Assembly (NCBI GenBank): GCA_021842465.1
Contig: JAKBZN010000003.1
Span: forward strand, 45,792 to 109,791
Length of the DNA: 64,000 nt
Direction: 5' to 3'
Origin: Pseudomonadota bacterium
Lineage (GTDB): Bacteria; Pseudomonadota; Gammaproteobacteria; Burkholderiales; Burkholderiaceae_F
The notes under the pieces are model-generated. The model was not told the origin of the DNA. It saw only the letters and a program-made list of their open reading frames with translations, and made no database searches. Made by a program: the position numbers and the translations under genes. Positions 29,600 through 38,628 of the stretch are shown here, one piece after another; position 1 is the stretch's first letter; every line of letters starts with the position of its first letter.

Positions 29600-29609
29600 C
29601 CTCGACATC

Positions 29610-29649
29610 CCCTCACCCCCGCCCTCTCCCGCACGCGGGAGAGGGGGTG
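29610..29649 (+). repeat. REP-like GC palindrome, copy 6
   Basis: CCCTCACCCCCGC tail plus CCTCTCCCGC-AC-GCGGGAGAGG stem, 11 bases after the ABC operon stop. A degenerate second stem (GCCGCACGCGGGAGACGG) lies around 29674-29692. Together they sit between two co-oriented export operons. Confidence 0.85.
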
Positions 29650-29868
29650 AAGACCTCCTGCCTGCCACCGCTGCCGCACGCGGGAGACGGGGGGAAACAG
29701 CGACAGGCCCACCCAGGAGAGGCGGTACTGTTTCTGCCGGTAACCGAAAAATGCAAGCAAAAGACGGCGCGATTGGGTAGCATCGCGCCCGGCGTCGTGC
29801 GCCGTCCGCGCCGCCTTTCGTACCAACATTCCGTCCCGGAAGCGCCGTTCCGCAGAAGCCGCTGATTC

Positions 29869-31431
29869 ATGCCGTTCGAGCATTCCCGCCCCAGCCGGTC
29901 CCGCCGGCGGCCATTCCCGCGCGTCGCGTCGGGCGCACTCCTGGCGCTCGCGGGGCTGTCGCTCACGTTGGCAGGCTGCATGCTGGGCCCGGATTTTCAG
30001 CGGCCCAAAGCGGTCGTCACCGGCAACTACACGGATGTGACGCTGCCCGAGAAAATCGGCGCAGCGGGGCCGGCCGGCCAGCGGCTGCGGCGCGGCGACG
30101 ATCTGGTCGGCGACTGGTGGACGCTCTTCCGATCGCCCCCCCTCGATCGCCTGGTCGCCGAGGCGCTCCGCGACAGCCCCAGCATCGCCGCGGCGTCGGC
30201 GGCGCTCCGCGAAGCGCAAAAGACCTATGCCGCCAACCGCGCAAGCCAGCTCCTTCCCTCGGTCGGCAGCTCGTTTACCGGGCAGCGTTCCCGCATTTCC
30301 GGCATCGAGTACGGATTTCCGTTCGGGGGGGTCGATTACACCCTGTTCAACGCCCAGGTGAACGTGTCCTACAACTTCGACTTGTTCGGCGCAGTGCGCC
30401 GCCAGCTCGAAGCACTGCAGGCGCAAGTGAATTTCCAGGAAGACCAGTTGCGCGCCGCCCGACTGACGCTGGCGGGAAACATCGTGACGACGGTGATCCG
30501 CACGCTGCAACTGCGCGACCAGATCGCCGCGCAGCGGGCCGTGGCGGCCATGCAAAAGGAAAGCCTCACGATCATCGGGCGGCGCTTCGACATCGGCGCG
30601 GTCTCGCAGGCGGACGTGTTGGCGCAGCAGACCGCCCTGGCCCAGACGCAGGCCGGGATTGCCGGCCTGGAAAAGCAGCGGGCGCAATTGTTGCATCTGC
30701 TCGCCGTCTATCTGGGGAAATCCCCGTCCGAGGCCGATCTGCGGGAGGTCGATACGGTGCGGCTCACGCTGCCGCGCGACCTCCCGGTGAGCGTTGGCAG
30801 CGAGCTCGTGCGCCAGCGTCCGGACATCCTCGCGTCGGAGGCGCTGCTGCATGCGGCGAGCGCACAGATCGGGGTTGCGACCGCGAACATCTATCCGCAG
30901 TTGTCCCTGGGCGCGAATCTCGGCAGCGTGGCAGACACGGCGGGAACCATGTTCGGCCCGAACTCCGCAATCTGGGGGCTCAACGCCGGTCTGGCGCAGC
31001 CCTTGTTCCACGGCGGCGCGCTGGATGCCCGCGATGCCGCCGTCGCCGCATTCGATCAGGCTGCTGCCGTCTACCGCCAGACAGTTCTTGCCGCCTTTGC
31101 CAATGTATCCGACGCCTTGCGCGCGCTGCAATTCGACGCCGATGCTGCGCAGGCGCAATCCCGGGCGTACGAGCAGGCGCGTGCGTCGCAGCGACTGGTC
31201 GCGGCGCAATACCGGGATGGCGGCGCGAGCTACCTCAATCTCCTGACCGCGCAACAGCAGGTTCGGCAAACGTCCGTCGCCCTGGCGCAGGCCCGGGCCG
31301 ACCGACTGGCGGATACCGCGGCCCTGTTTCAGGCAGTGGGCGGCGGCTGGTGGAATGACGGCCGGACGCGCGCAACGCCGTCGACGGCGAATGGGGCCCA
31401 CGCGCCGGCCCAAAAGGATCTGACTCGATGA
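29869..31431 (+). CDS. NodT-family outer-membrane efflux lipoprotein (second copy)
   Basis: Outer-membrane channel of an RND pump; 520 residues. The N-terminus is unusually basic (many Arg in the first 20 residues) before the hydrophobic stretch and lipobox LAGC (Cys about 37), then MLGPDFQRP, typical of NodT proteins. OEP repeats contain DRLVAEALRDSPSIAAASAAL, a GAVSQADVLAQQTALAQTQA segment, QRPDILASEALLHAASAQIG and FHGGALDARDAAVAAFDQA (motifs quoted in part). Only distantly similar to the NodT gene at 23144, so not a recent duplication. The stop overlaps the adaptor start (ATGA). First gene of a three-gene pump operon. Confidence 0.92.
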   Translation: MPFEHSRPSRSRRRPFPRVASGALLALAGLSLTLAGCMLGPDFQRPKAVVTGNYTDVTLPEKIGAAGPAGQRLRRGDDLVGDWWTLFRSPPLDRLVAEALRDSPSIAAASAALREAQKTYAANRASQLLPSVGSSFTGQRSRISGIEYGFPFGGVDYTLFNAQVNVSYNFDLFGAVRRQLEALQAQVNFQEDQLRAARLTLAGNIVTTVIRTLQLRDQIAAQRAVAAMQKESLTIIGRRFDIGAVSQADVLAQQTALAQTQAGIAGLEKQRAQLLHLLAVYLGKSPSEADLREVDTVRLTLPRDLPVSVGSELVRQRPDILASEALLHAASAQIGVATANIYPQLSLGANLGSVADTAGTMFGPNSAIWGLNAGLAQPLFHGGALDARDAAVAAFDQAAAVYRQTVLAAFANVSDALRALQFDADAAQAQSRAYEQARASQRLVAAQYRDGGASYLNLLTAQQQVRQTSVALAQARADRLADTAALFQAVGGGWWNDGRTRATPSTANGAHAPAQKDLTR

Positions 31432-32618
31432 GCGACCGAAACGACTCTCCCGCCATGTCAGCGGAATCCGGCATGCCGGCAACGGCCCCCCGTCGTCAAC
31501 CCAGCCTCCTGCGCCGCACGCTGTTCATGATGGTGGGCGCGCTGCTGTTGATCGGGGTCATCGCCCTCGTCAAGGTGATGCTCGTGCGGAAGATGATGGC
31601 CTCCTTCCATCCCCCTGCACCCCCGGTCGTCACGACGATGACGGTGCACCAGGCGACATGGCGAGACCGGATCCATACCATCGGCAGTGTACGCGCGTGG
31701 CGCGGCGCGGACCTCGGCCCGGAACTCGCCGGCGTGGTTCGACGTGTCCGCTTCCGCTCGGGGCAGGACGTCACCGCCGGAGGGGCACTGCTCGAACTTG
31801 ACGTCGACGACGAACGCGCGCAACTGCGATCGCTCGAGGCGGCGGCGGCGCTGGCGCAAACCACCCTGCGGCGCGATCGCGCGCAATGGGCCGCGCGCGC
31901 GGTAAGCCGGGCGGTGATCGATGCGGACGAGGCCGACCTCCGGAGCAAGCGGGCGCTGGTCGATCAGCAGCGCGCGCTGATCGAAAAGAAGATCATCCGT
32001 GCGCCGTTCTCCGGCCGCCTCGGGATCACGACCGTCAACCCGGGGCAGTACCTCAACCCTGGCGACAAGGTCGTCAGCCTGGAAGCGATCGACCGGGTAT
32101 TCGTCGATTTCACCGTCCCCCAGCGCGATGTCGGGCGAATGTCGAAGGGAGCCGAAGTGCAGATTGCGGTCGATGCATGGCCCTCGCGCACATTCCACGG
32201 CCGGATTACCGCCCTCGGCTCCATTCTGGATTCCGCGACGCGCAACCTGCAGGTCGAGGCGACGGTGGCCAATCGCGACCATGCGCTTGCGCCGGGCATG
32301 TTCGCCACGGTGCGCCTGGGAGTCGGAACGCCATATCGCGTCATCGTGGCCCCGCAGACGGCCGTCTCGTTCAACCCTTATGGCGCGACGGTGTTTCTCG
32401 CCGAACCGGGGAAGAATCCCCGGACGTTCCGCGCGCGCCGGGTGTTCGTGACCACCGGCGCGACCCGTGGCGATCAGGTCGCCATCCTGCAGGGGCTCCA
32501 CGATGGCGATGTGGTCGTAACGAGCGGCCAGATCAAGCTCAAGAACGGATCGCCCATGCAGGTGGATAACACGGTCCAGCCTTTGAACGACGCGAACCCG
32601 ACGCCCCAAGAGCGATGA
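31428..32618 (+). CDS. RND efflux periplasmic adaptor
   Basis: Membrane-fusion protein linking the RND pump and the NodT channel; 396 residues. Cytoplasmic Pro/Arg-rich head, one membrane anchor (FMMVGALLLIGVIALVKVML), lipoyl halves around VVRRVRFRSGQDVTAGGALLELD and IRAPFSGRLGITTVNPGQYL, a short helical hairpin between them (ALAQTTLRRDRAQWAARAV), then beta-barrel and membrane-proximal domains. The short hairpin is typical of MdtA/BepF-type adaptors rather than HlyD. Both ends overlap neighbours by four bases (ATGA). Confidence 0.92.
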   Translation: MSDRNDSPAMSAESGMPATAPRRQPSLLRRTLFMMVGALLLIGVIALVKVMLVRKMMASFHPPAPPVVTTMTVHQATWRDRIHTIGSVRAWRGADLGPELAGVVRRVRFRSGQDVTAGGALLELDVDDERAQLRSLEAAAALAQTTLRRDRAQWAARAVSRAVIDADEADLRSKRALVDQQRALIEKKIIRAPFSGRLGITTVNPGQYLNPGDKVVSLEAIDRVFVDFTVPQRDVGRMSKGAEVQIAVDAWPSRTFHGRITALGSILDSATRNLQVEATVANRDHALAPGMFATVRLGVGTPYRVIVAPQTAVSFNPYGATVFLAEPGKNPRTFRARRVFVTTGATRGDQVAILQGLHDGDVVVTSGQIKLKNGSPMQVDNTVQPLNDANPTPQER

Positions 32619-35600
32619 AGTTCACCGATCTTTTCATTCGCCGCCCGGTGCTGGCGGCCGTCGTCAGCCTGCTGATCCTCGTGCTGGGCCTGCGCGCATT
32701 GGCCAGCCTGCCTGTCCGCCAGTACCCATATACGCAGAACGCGGTCGTCACGATCACCACCAATTACTACGGCGCGGATGCGGAGACCGTTGCCGGATTC
32801 ATCACGCAGCCGATGGAGGCCGCGATCGCCCAGGCGCAAGGGATCGACTACATGTCGTCCAACAGCATGACCGGGCAGTCGGTGATCGTCGCGACCCTGC
32901 GGTTGAACTACGACGCGAATCGCGCGCTGACCGAAATCAACACCCAGATCGCGTCGGTGCGCAACCAGCTTCCCCCGGCTGCGCAGCAACCCGTCCTCAC
33001 GGTCGACGTCGGCCAGACCACCGACGCCATGTATATGGGGTTCTACAGTGACGTACTGGCCCGCAATGCGGTGACCGACTATTTGTTGCGGGTGGTGCAA
33101 CCGAAGCTGGATGCGGTCCCCGGGGTCCAGACCGCCGAAATTCTCGGCGCCCGCCAGTTCGCCTTGCGCGCCTGGCTGGATGCCAACCGCCTCGCCGCCC
33201 ACGGGCTGACGGCATCGGACGTCGTCAATGCGCTGGCGGCGAACAACTACCTTGCGACCCTCGGGGCGAGCAAGGGACAAATGGTCACGGTGGACCTGCG
33301 CGCCGGAACGGATCTGCACAGCCTCGCGGAGTTCCGGCGGCTGGTGATCAAGCAGGCCAATGGCGCCCTGGTGCGCCTGGGCGACGTGGCGACCGTATCG
33401 CTGGGCGCCGAAGACTACAACAGCAACGTCGCGTTCAGCGGCCGCGATGCCGTATTCATCGGCATCAAGGTTGCGCCCCAAGCGAATCTGCTCGACGTCG
33501 CGCGCGACGTGCGAAAGGCGTTCGGGCCGATCGCGGAGCAGTTCCCCACCGGGCTCACCGGCAAGATCGTATACGACACCACCGAGTTCGTGAACACCTC
33601 GATCCACGAGGTCGTCAAGACCCTGATCGAGGCGCTGCTGATCGTCACCGCGGTCATCTTCGTGTTTCTTGCCAGCGTTCGCGCGGTCGTAATTCCGGTG
33701 GTGGCGATCCCGCTCTCGCTCATCGGCACGTTCTTCGCGATGCTGCTGTTCGGATACACGGTGAATCTGCTCACGTTGCTCGCGCTGGTGCTGGCGATCG
33801 GACTGGTGGTCGATGATGCGATCATCGTCGTCGAGAACGTTCACCGTCATATCCACGACGAGAACCGGTCCGCGCTCGATGCGTCCCTGATCGCCGCGCG
33901 CGAACTGGGCGGCCCGATCCTGGCGATGACCGTGGTGCTGATCGCGGCGTACGTGCCGATCGGATTTCGCGGCGGATTGACCGGGGCGTTATTTACCGAA
34001 TTCGCGTTCACGCTGGCCGGCGCGGTCACGGTTTCGGGAGTCATCGCGCTCACGCTGTCGCCGATGATGTGCTCGCGGCTGTTTGCCCGGAATGCCGACG
34101 ACTCGCGCTTCGCGCGCTTCGTCGACCGGCAATTCCGGCACCTGCATGGCGCCTACACGCGCACCCTCGACAGCCTGCTGCGGACCTGGCCGGCGATCCT
34201 GGCGGGCAGCGTCCTGCTGTTGGGCGCCGTGGTGCTGCTGTTCGAGACCGCCAAGACCGAGCTTGCCCCGCAAGAGGATCAGGGGGTCGTGCTGTATCAG
34301 CTGATCGGCCCCCCCGACGCGACGGCGCAGCAGATGCAGACCTATGCCCATCAGGTCTTTGCGGTCGCGCACCGGCTCCCCGAGTACCGGCAGATGTTCC
34401 AGATCACCGGAACCCCGAGCCTGAACCAGGGGATCGGCGGCGTGCTCCTCACGCCCTGGGATCAGCGCACGCACGGCGCGGCGGCGATCCAGATGCAGTT
34501 GCAGGAGGAATGGAACCGCATTGCCGGCGGTCGGGTCGCGGCGTTCCAGTTCCCGCCCCTGCCCGGCGCCCGCGGCCTGCCGGTGCAGTTCGTCATCACC
34601 ACCACCGAGCCGTTCCAGAGACTCAATGAGGTTGCGCAGAAGGTGCTTGACAAGGCCCGCGCCAGCCACAAGTTCTACTTCATCGACGCGGACCTCAAAA
34701 TCGACAAGCCGCAGAAGACCCTCGCCGTCGACCGCGACATGCTGGGTTCGATGGGCATGACCGAAGCGGATTTCGGAGCGGCGCTCGGCGGCGCGCTGGG
34801 CGGCAATTACGTCAACTATTTTTCGATTGCCGGGCGTTCGTACCGGGTCATCCCCCAGGTATTGCAGGTCGACCGCCTCAATCCGGAGCAGGTGCTCGAC
34901 TATCAGTTGCGCGCGCCCAATGGAACCACGTTCCCGGTGTCCACGGTGGCGCACTGGAAGACCGAAGTCGTGCCGGAAACGATTTCGCATTTCCAGCAGT
35001 TGAACTCCGCGACGATCGCCGGCGTGAATGCCGCTCCGATGGTCTCGGAGAGTGAAGCCCTGCAATTCCTGCGCGACACGGTCGCGGAAGTTGCCGGCCC
35101 CGAATACACGGTCGACTACGCCGGGCCTTCGCGGCAGTTCGTACAAGAGTCGGGTGGATTCGCGATCACGCTCGCCTTCTCCATCGTGATCGTGTTCCTG
35201 GCGCTGGCGGCGCTGTTCGAGAGTTTCCGAGATCCGGTCGTGATCCTGGTCTCCGTGCCGATGGCGCTCTTCGGCGCGCTCATTTTCGTGAATCTGGGAT
35301 CCTCGCTCAACATCTATTCCGAGGTCGGCCTGGTGACGCTCATGGGCCTGATCAGCAAGCATGGGATCCTGATCGTGCAGTTCGCCAACGAACTGCAGCG
35401 CGCGGGCCGATCGAAGTTCGATGCGATCGTCGAGGCCGCGGGCGTGCGTCTTCGGCCCATCCTCATGACCACGGCGGCGATGGTGCTTGGCGTGTTCCCG
35501 TTGGTGATCGCCTCGGGTGCCGGAGCGGCCGGGCGGCAGGCGATGGGATGGGTGGTGTTCGCGGGATTGTCGATCGGGACGATCTTCACGCTGTTCGTGG

Positions 35601-35647
35601 TGCCGGCGATGTACATGTTCCTCGGTACGGAACATGCGCGCCGGTGA
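32615..35647 (+). CDS. RND multidrug efflux permease (AcrB/MdtB-like)
   Basis: Proton-driven inner-membrane pump; 1010 residues, typical of the HAE1 family. N-terminal KFTDLFIRRPVLAAVVSLLI helix, two large periplasmic domains and 12 membrane helices in two halves. The proton-relay aspartates are present in helix 4 (GLVVDDAIIVVENV, about residue 400). The motif GVVLYQLIGPPDATAQQM lies in the second periplasmic half and LMTTAAMVLGVFPL near the end. Overlaps the adaptor by four bases. Substrates cannot be predicted; metal-type CusA signature methionines are not evident, favouring organic compounds. Thirty bases separate its stop from the convergent YgiC-like gene. Confidence 0.94.
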   Translation: MKFTDLFIRRPVLAAVVSLLILVLGLRALASLPVRQYPYTQNAVVTITTNYYGADAETVAGFITQPMEAAIAQAQGIDYMSSNSMTGQSVIVATLRLNYDANRALTEINTQIASVRNQLPPAAQQPVLTVDVGQTTDAMYMGFYSDVLARNAVTDYLLRVVQPKLDAVPGVQTAEILGARQFALRAWLDANRLAAHGLTASDVVNALAANNYLATLGASKGQMVTVDLRAGTDLHSLAEFRRLVIKQANGALVRLGDVATVSLGAEDYNSNVAFSGRDAVFIGIKVAPQANLLDVARDVRKAFGPIAEQFPTGLTGKIVYDTTEFVNTSIHEVVKTLIEALLIVTAVIFVFLASVRAVVIPVVAIPLSLIGTFFAMLLFGYTVNLLTLLALVLAIGLVVDDAIIVVENVHRHIHDENRSALDASLIAARELGGPILAMTVVLIAAYVPIGFRGGLTGALFTEFAFTLAGAVTVSGVIALTLSPMMCSRLFARNADDSRFARFVDRQFRHLHGAYTRTLDSLLRTWPAILAGSVLLLGAVVLLFETAKTELAPQEDQGVVLYQLIGPPDATAQQMQTYAHQVFAVAHRLPEYRQMFQITGTPSLNQGIGGVLLTPWDQRTHGAAAIQMQLQEEWNRIAGGRVAAFQFPPLPGARGLPVQFVITTTEPFQRLNEVAQKVLDKARASHKFYFIDADLKIDKPQKTLAVDRDMLGSMGMTEADFGAALGGALGGNYVNYFSIAGRSYRVIPQVLQVDRLNPEQVLDYQLRAPNGTTFPVSTVAHWKTEVVPETISHFQQLNSATIAGVNAAPMVSESEALQFLRDTVAEVAGPEYTVDYAGPSRQFVQESGGFAITLAFSIVIVFLALAALFESFRDPVVILVSVPMALFGALIFVNLGSSLNIYSEVGLVTLMGLISKHGILIVQFANELQRAGRSKFDAIVEAAGVRLRPILMTTAAMVLGVFPLVIASGAGAAGRQAMGWVVFAGLSIGTIFTLFVVPAMYMFLGTEHARR

Positions 35648-35677
35648 TCGACGTCAGCGGGAATGGCTTCGGGCCGG

Positions 35678-36820
35678 CTATGGATCGCCTCCGTTCGATG
35701 CACCCGGCTCGATGATGTGGGGAACAAATCGACTTTGATCGGTCGTAATGGGACTTGCATCTTCGCGTATGCAAATTCCGGCGGCATGCCCGCCCACCAG
35801 CCAGGAACCGATCACGGCGTAGTGGCCGTCGAAACAGGCCAATGGGTGCAATGCTTGCTCGATGCAGGCCTGCGTTCCGTATGGGCCCTCCTGCTTCGCC
35901 AGGACCGTTCCGCCGCGCACAAGCTCGACATTGGCGCCCTCTCGCGAGTAGAGGGGCTTACGGGCATACGCGTCCAATCGGCCCGGCTGGAAGTAGGCCG
36001 GCAGCAGCAGTTCGTGGCCGGGAAAGAGTTCCCAAAGGACCGGGAGCAGCCCCTTGCATGAAAGAATGGCCTTCCATGGCGGTTCGATGAACATGGTGCC
36101 GTTGCCAAGAACATGCCGCCCGAAGTCCTCGCGAAAGATCCACTCCCAGGGGTAGAGCTTGAACATCGTCTCGATCGGGTTGCGGTCCTCGTCGACGAAC
36201 CGGGATCGTGCGGAATCCCATCCGATATCCTCGATCGCGATCCAGCGCACCTCCCGACCGGCTTGTTCTGCCGTGTCCATGAGGTAGGCTACTGACACCC
36301 AGTCCTCTTCATTTTCCCGGAGGCTCGCGAAATGGACAGCGCCGCTACCGCCCAGCGCGCGCCAGCGTCCGACAAGCTTTTCGTGCAGAGAGTTGAACTG
36401 ATCGGCATCGGGGAACACGTCGGCGAGCCAGTACCACTGGCAAACCGCAGATTCGAGAACCGAAGTCGGCGTATCGGCGTTGTATTCCAGAAGCTTCGGG
36501 GGGGATGAGCCGTCGTACGCGAGGTCCAGTCTTCCATAGAGCGAGAAGTCTTCTTCCGCGAACGACTCGACGATCTTTTCCCAAAACCGTCTGGGGATAC
36601 CCAGACGAGCGAAGTCCATCCGATGCACCACGTGACGCACTGCTTGCAGACACATCGCGTGCAGTGTTTCCGTGGCCGATTCGAGGACATCGATCTGGTC
36701 GCTCGTGAACTGATAGAAGGCTTTTTCGTTCCAGTAGTCGTCGACCCCATGAAAAGACAGCCCTTGGGACTCGAGGCTCCGGGCGGCATCCGTGCGTGGT
36801 GCGCAGCGGATTCGCAGCAT
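35678..36820 (-). CDS. Glutathionylspermidine synthase-like ATP-grasp protein (YgiC/YjfC family)
   Basis: Probable ATP-grasp ligase related to the synthetase half of glutathionylspermidine synthase; the physiological substrate of YgiC/YjfC proteins is not established. 380 residues, the expected length. Recognisable segments: LYGRLDLAYDGSSPPKLLEYNADTPTS (family motif around DLAYDG and LEYNADTPT), KLYPWEWIFREDFG, WKAILSCKGLLPVLWELFPGHE, KPLYSREGANV and the C-terminal VIGSWLVGGHAAGICIRED (quoted in parts). The ATG at 36820 overlaps the stop of the upstream lipoprotein gene by one base (TGATG). This reproduces the ygiB-ygiC gene order of E. coli. Confidence 0.88.
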   Translation of the reverse strand: MLRIRCAPRTDAARSLESQGLSFHGVDDYWNEKAFYQFTSDQIDVLESATETLHAMCLQAVRHVVHRMDFARLGIPRRFWEKIVESFAEEDFSLYGRLDLAYDGSSPPKLLEYNADTPTSVLESAVCQWYWLADVFPDADQFNSLHEKLVGRWRALGGSGAVHFASLRENEEDWVSVAYLMDTAEQAGREVRWIAIEDIGWDSARSRFVDEDRNPIETMFKLYPWEWIFREDFGRHVLGNGTMFIEPPWKAILSCKGLLPVLWELFPGHELLLPAYFQPGRLDAYARKPLYSREGANVELVRGGTVLAKQEGPYGTQACIEQALHPLACFDGHYAVIGSWLVGGHAAGICIREDASPITTDQSRFVPHIIEPGASNGGDP

Positions 36821-37224
36821 CAGCCGTGGGCGCCCGCAAATAGATGGCCGAGCCACCCGAAACCGCCGCGGCTTATCGAACTGACGCGCAAACTCGGGGC
36901 CACCGTCGAACCGTTCGGACCGATCCGGGCGCCCACGGCCGCGCGCGTGCTTCCATCCGGTTCCACGACGACCGGCGCCGCCAGGCGCCGACTCCAGTGA
37001 TACCGGGGGCCGTACCACCCCGAGGAACCGCCTCCGGAACCGCCGGAAGAGCCGGTATGGTTGGGTTGACAGAGGTTCGGGTCGTTCCAGTCCCGTATGC
37101 AGTCCTCCCGGGATGCGTATCGCTGCCGCTGTAGCGGCGCCGAGTCATCGGAACAGCCCTGGACCGCGGCCAGGGTGCCAAGCAACAACAAGGTTACGGA
37201 GCGGGATCGTCGGATGGTCGCCAT
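36820..37224 (-). CDS. YgiB-like (DUF1190) putative lipoprotein
   Basis: Short exported lipoprotein of unknown role; 134 residues. Signal peptide with Cys at about residue 24 (LLGTLAAVQGC; the -2 Gln is unusual for a lipobox). Mature region begins with an acidic/Ser stretch, then YASREDCIRDWNDPNLCQ, which resembles the E. coli YgiB segment YATREDCVAEFGEGQCQ. A Gly/Ser-rich low-complexity region follows, and the TRGGFG-like end appears as SRGGFGWLG. It is shorter than E. coli YgiB (about 220 residues). Translationally coupled to the YgiC-like gene. Assignment rests on these two motifs and on the gene order. Confidence 0.7.
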   Translation of the reverse strand: MATIRRSRSVTLLLLGTLAAVQGCSDDSAPLQRQRYASREDCIRDWNDPNLCQPNHTGSSGGSGGGSSGWYGPRYHWSRRLAAPVVVEPDGSTRAAVGARIGPNGSTVAPSLRVSSISRGGFGWLGHLFAGAHG

Positions 37225-37522
37225 TGGGCGAATCGTTGTTGATCGGGTCGGGACGCTCGCATGCTCGCGCGCACCGCGATCGTACGACAGAATGTCGGGG
37301 CGCAGTCAGGAATTGAACAGATAATTGGGGTCCCGGTTGGAACCCGCATGAATCCTAGGAGCGAATCTGGCGCGAAGCGAACGACACATCCGTTTCGGGG
37401 ATTGCGATGAGATCGTCGTCCATGTGGGAGTTGAGCCCGACGATTCTGCGCGATTCGCAAGGCGGGGAACTCGCCGGAAATCCCGCGGAAATCCGTCTCA
37501 ATTTCGCGCTTCCGCGGTTCGA
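37225..37522. other. Intergenic spacer without supported gene
   Basis: 298 bases between the TauE/SafE stop and the YgiB-like start, both on the minus strand. No recognisable coding or RNA gene. It would contain the promoter of the YgiB/YgiC-like pair, but no convincing -35/-10 pair was found. Confidence 0.5.
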
Positions 37523-38290
37523 TCACAGCGATCCGCGAAACAGGGCGATGGTGAGGGCGATGCCGATCGCGATCACCAGCACGCGCAGTGCGCGCTCCGG
37601 GACGCGGCGGAGCAGGTGCGCGCCGAGCCAACTTCCGGAGAGTGCGCCGACGCAGGCCACCGCCATCGCGAGCCAGTGCACTTCGGCGGAAACGAGGAAC
37701 ACCACCACGGCGGTCGCGTTCATGACCCCGGCCAGCACGTTCTTGGTGGCGGCGGCGGCACGCACGGGGACCCGGCTCAGTGCCAGGCTTGCCAACATCA
37801 GAAAACCGATTCCGCCACCGAAATAGCCGCCGTAGACGGCGATCACGAACTGGATCGCCTTCACCCATCGCGGACCAAGCCGATGCGGCCCGGCGTCCAC
37901 ATGGGGCGGCTTGCGACGAAACGAACCCCATGCAAACGCCGCGGTGGCAAACAGAACCAGCCACGGCACCATCTTGCCGAACAGGCTCGACGGCGTCCAA
38001 AGCAGCAGGATCGCACCGATGCCACCACCGACAAGGCTGATCCCGGTCAGCGTGCGCAAGGAGACCTGGTCCGTTCCCGAGGCGTCCCGCCGCCCCAGCC
38101 AGCCGCCGACCAGTTGCCCCGGGAACAGCGCCACCGTCGAGGTGATGTTTGCGGCGCGCGCGTCCATGCCCGTCCACATCAATGCCGGCAAGGTGATGAA
38201 CGATCCGCCTCCCGCCAACTGGTTCTGCACCCCGGCCCAGACGGCGCCAGCAAACAACAGGAGAAAACGATCGGGGGAGGCAACGTGCAT
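37523..38290 (-). CDS. TauE/SafE-family membrane permease (sulfite/organosulfonate exporter family)
   Basis: Inner-membrane anion transporter of the TSUP family; 255 residues with about eight helices. Typical family signatures: an N-terminal AGAVWAGVQNQLAGGGSFITLPAL half-motif (seen as QLAGGGSF), the paralogous second-half motif YGGYFGGGIGFLMLA, and AATKNVLAGVMNA. Members export sulfite, sulfoacetate or related anions; in a sulfur-oxidising host sulfite export is plausible, but that is inference. Start chosen at ATG 38290; an ATG at 38311 would add seven residues and neither has a clear Shine-Dalgarno. Stands alone, with 338 bases upstream. Confidence 0.87.
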   Translation of the reverse strand: MHVASPDRFLLLFAGAVWAGVQNQLAGGGSFITLPALMWTGMDARAANITSTVALFPGQLVGGWLGRRDASGTDQVSLRTLTGISLVGGGIGAILLLWTPSSLFGKMVPWLVLFATAAFAWGSFRRKPPHVDAGPHRLGPRWVKAIQFVIAVYGGYFGGGIGFLMLASLALSRVPVRAAAATKNVLAGVMNATAVVVFLVSAEVHWLAMAVACVGALSGSWLGAHLLRRVPERALRVLVIAIGIALTIALFRGSL

Positions 38291-38628
38291 GATGCGGGAG
38301 GTCAAGAACATTCGCGGTGCCGCGCCGGTTCGCGCAAAGCCGCATGGTGGGGCGGCCGCGATTGTAGGGCCACTCCGCCCTGACATGGACGTGCGGGCCA
38401 TGGGGGATTGAACGGGGGCGATGCGGACGGCGAGACACTCGGCTCCAGGCGACGGGCCAATCGCCCTCTCGCCAATCCCTGCAGAAGCGGGGACGTGTCG
38501 TGGCGACATGGAGCGCAAGTGCCTCGACCGTGCGGGAAGCATAGTCCGGGATGCGCCCGGAGCGCGTTGACCGATCGCAACGCCGATGTCCGCGAATCCC
38601 CCATCGCCGGGATCGCACCGACGCCGCG
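38291..38628. other. Intergenic spacer without supported gene
   Basis: 338 bases between the diguanylate cyclase stop and the TauE/SafE start. Frames are open by virtue of high GC but composition and codon use do not support a protein. No repeat copy or terminator-like hairpin recognised. Confidence 0.5.
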
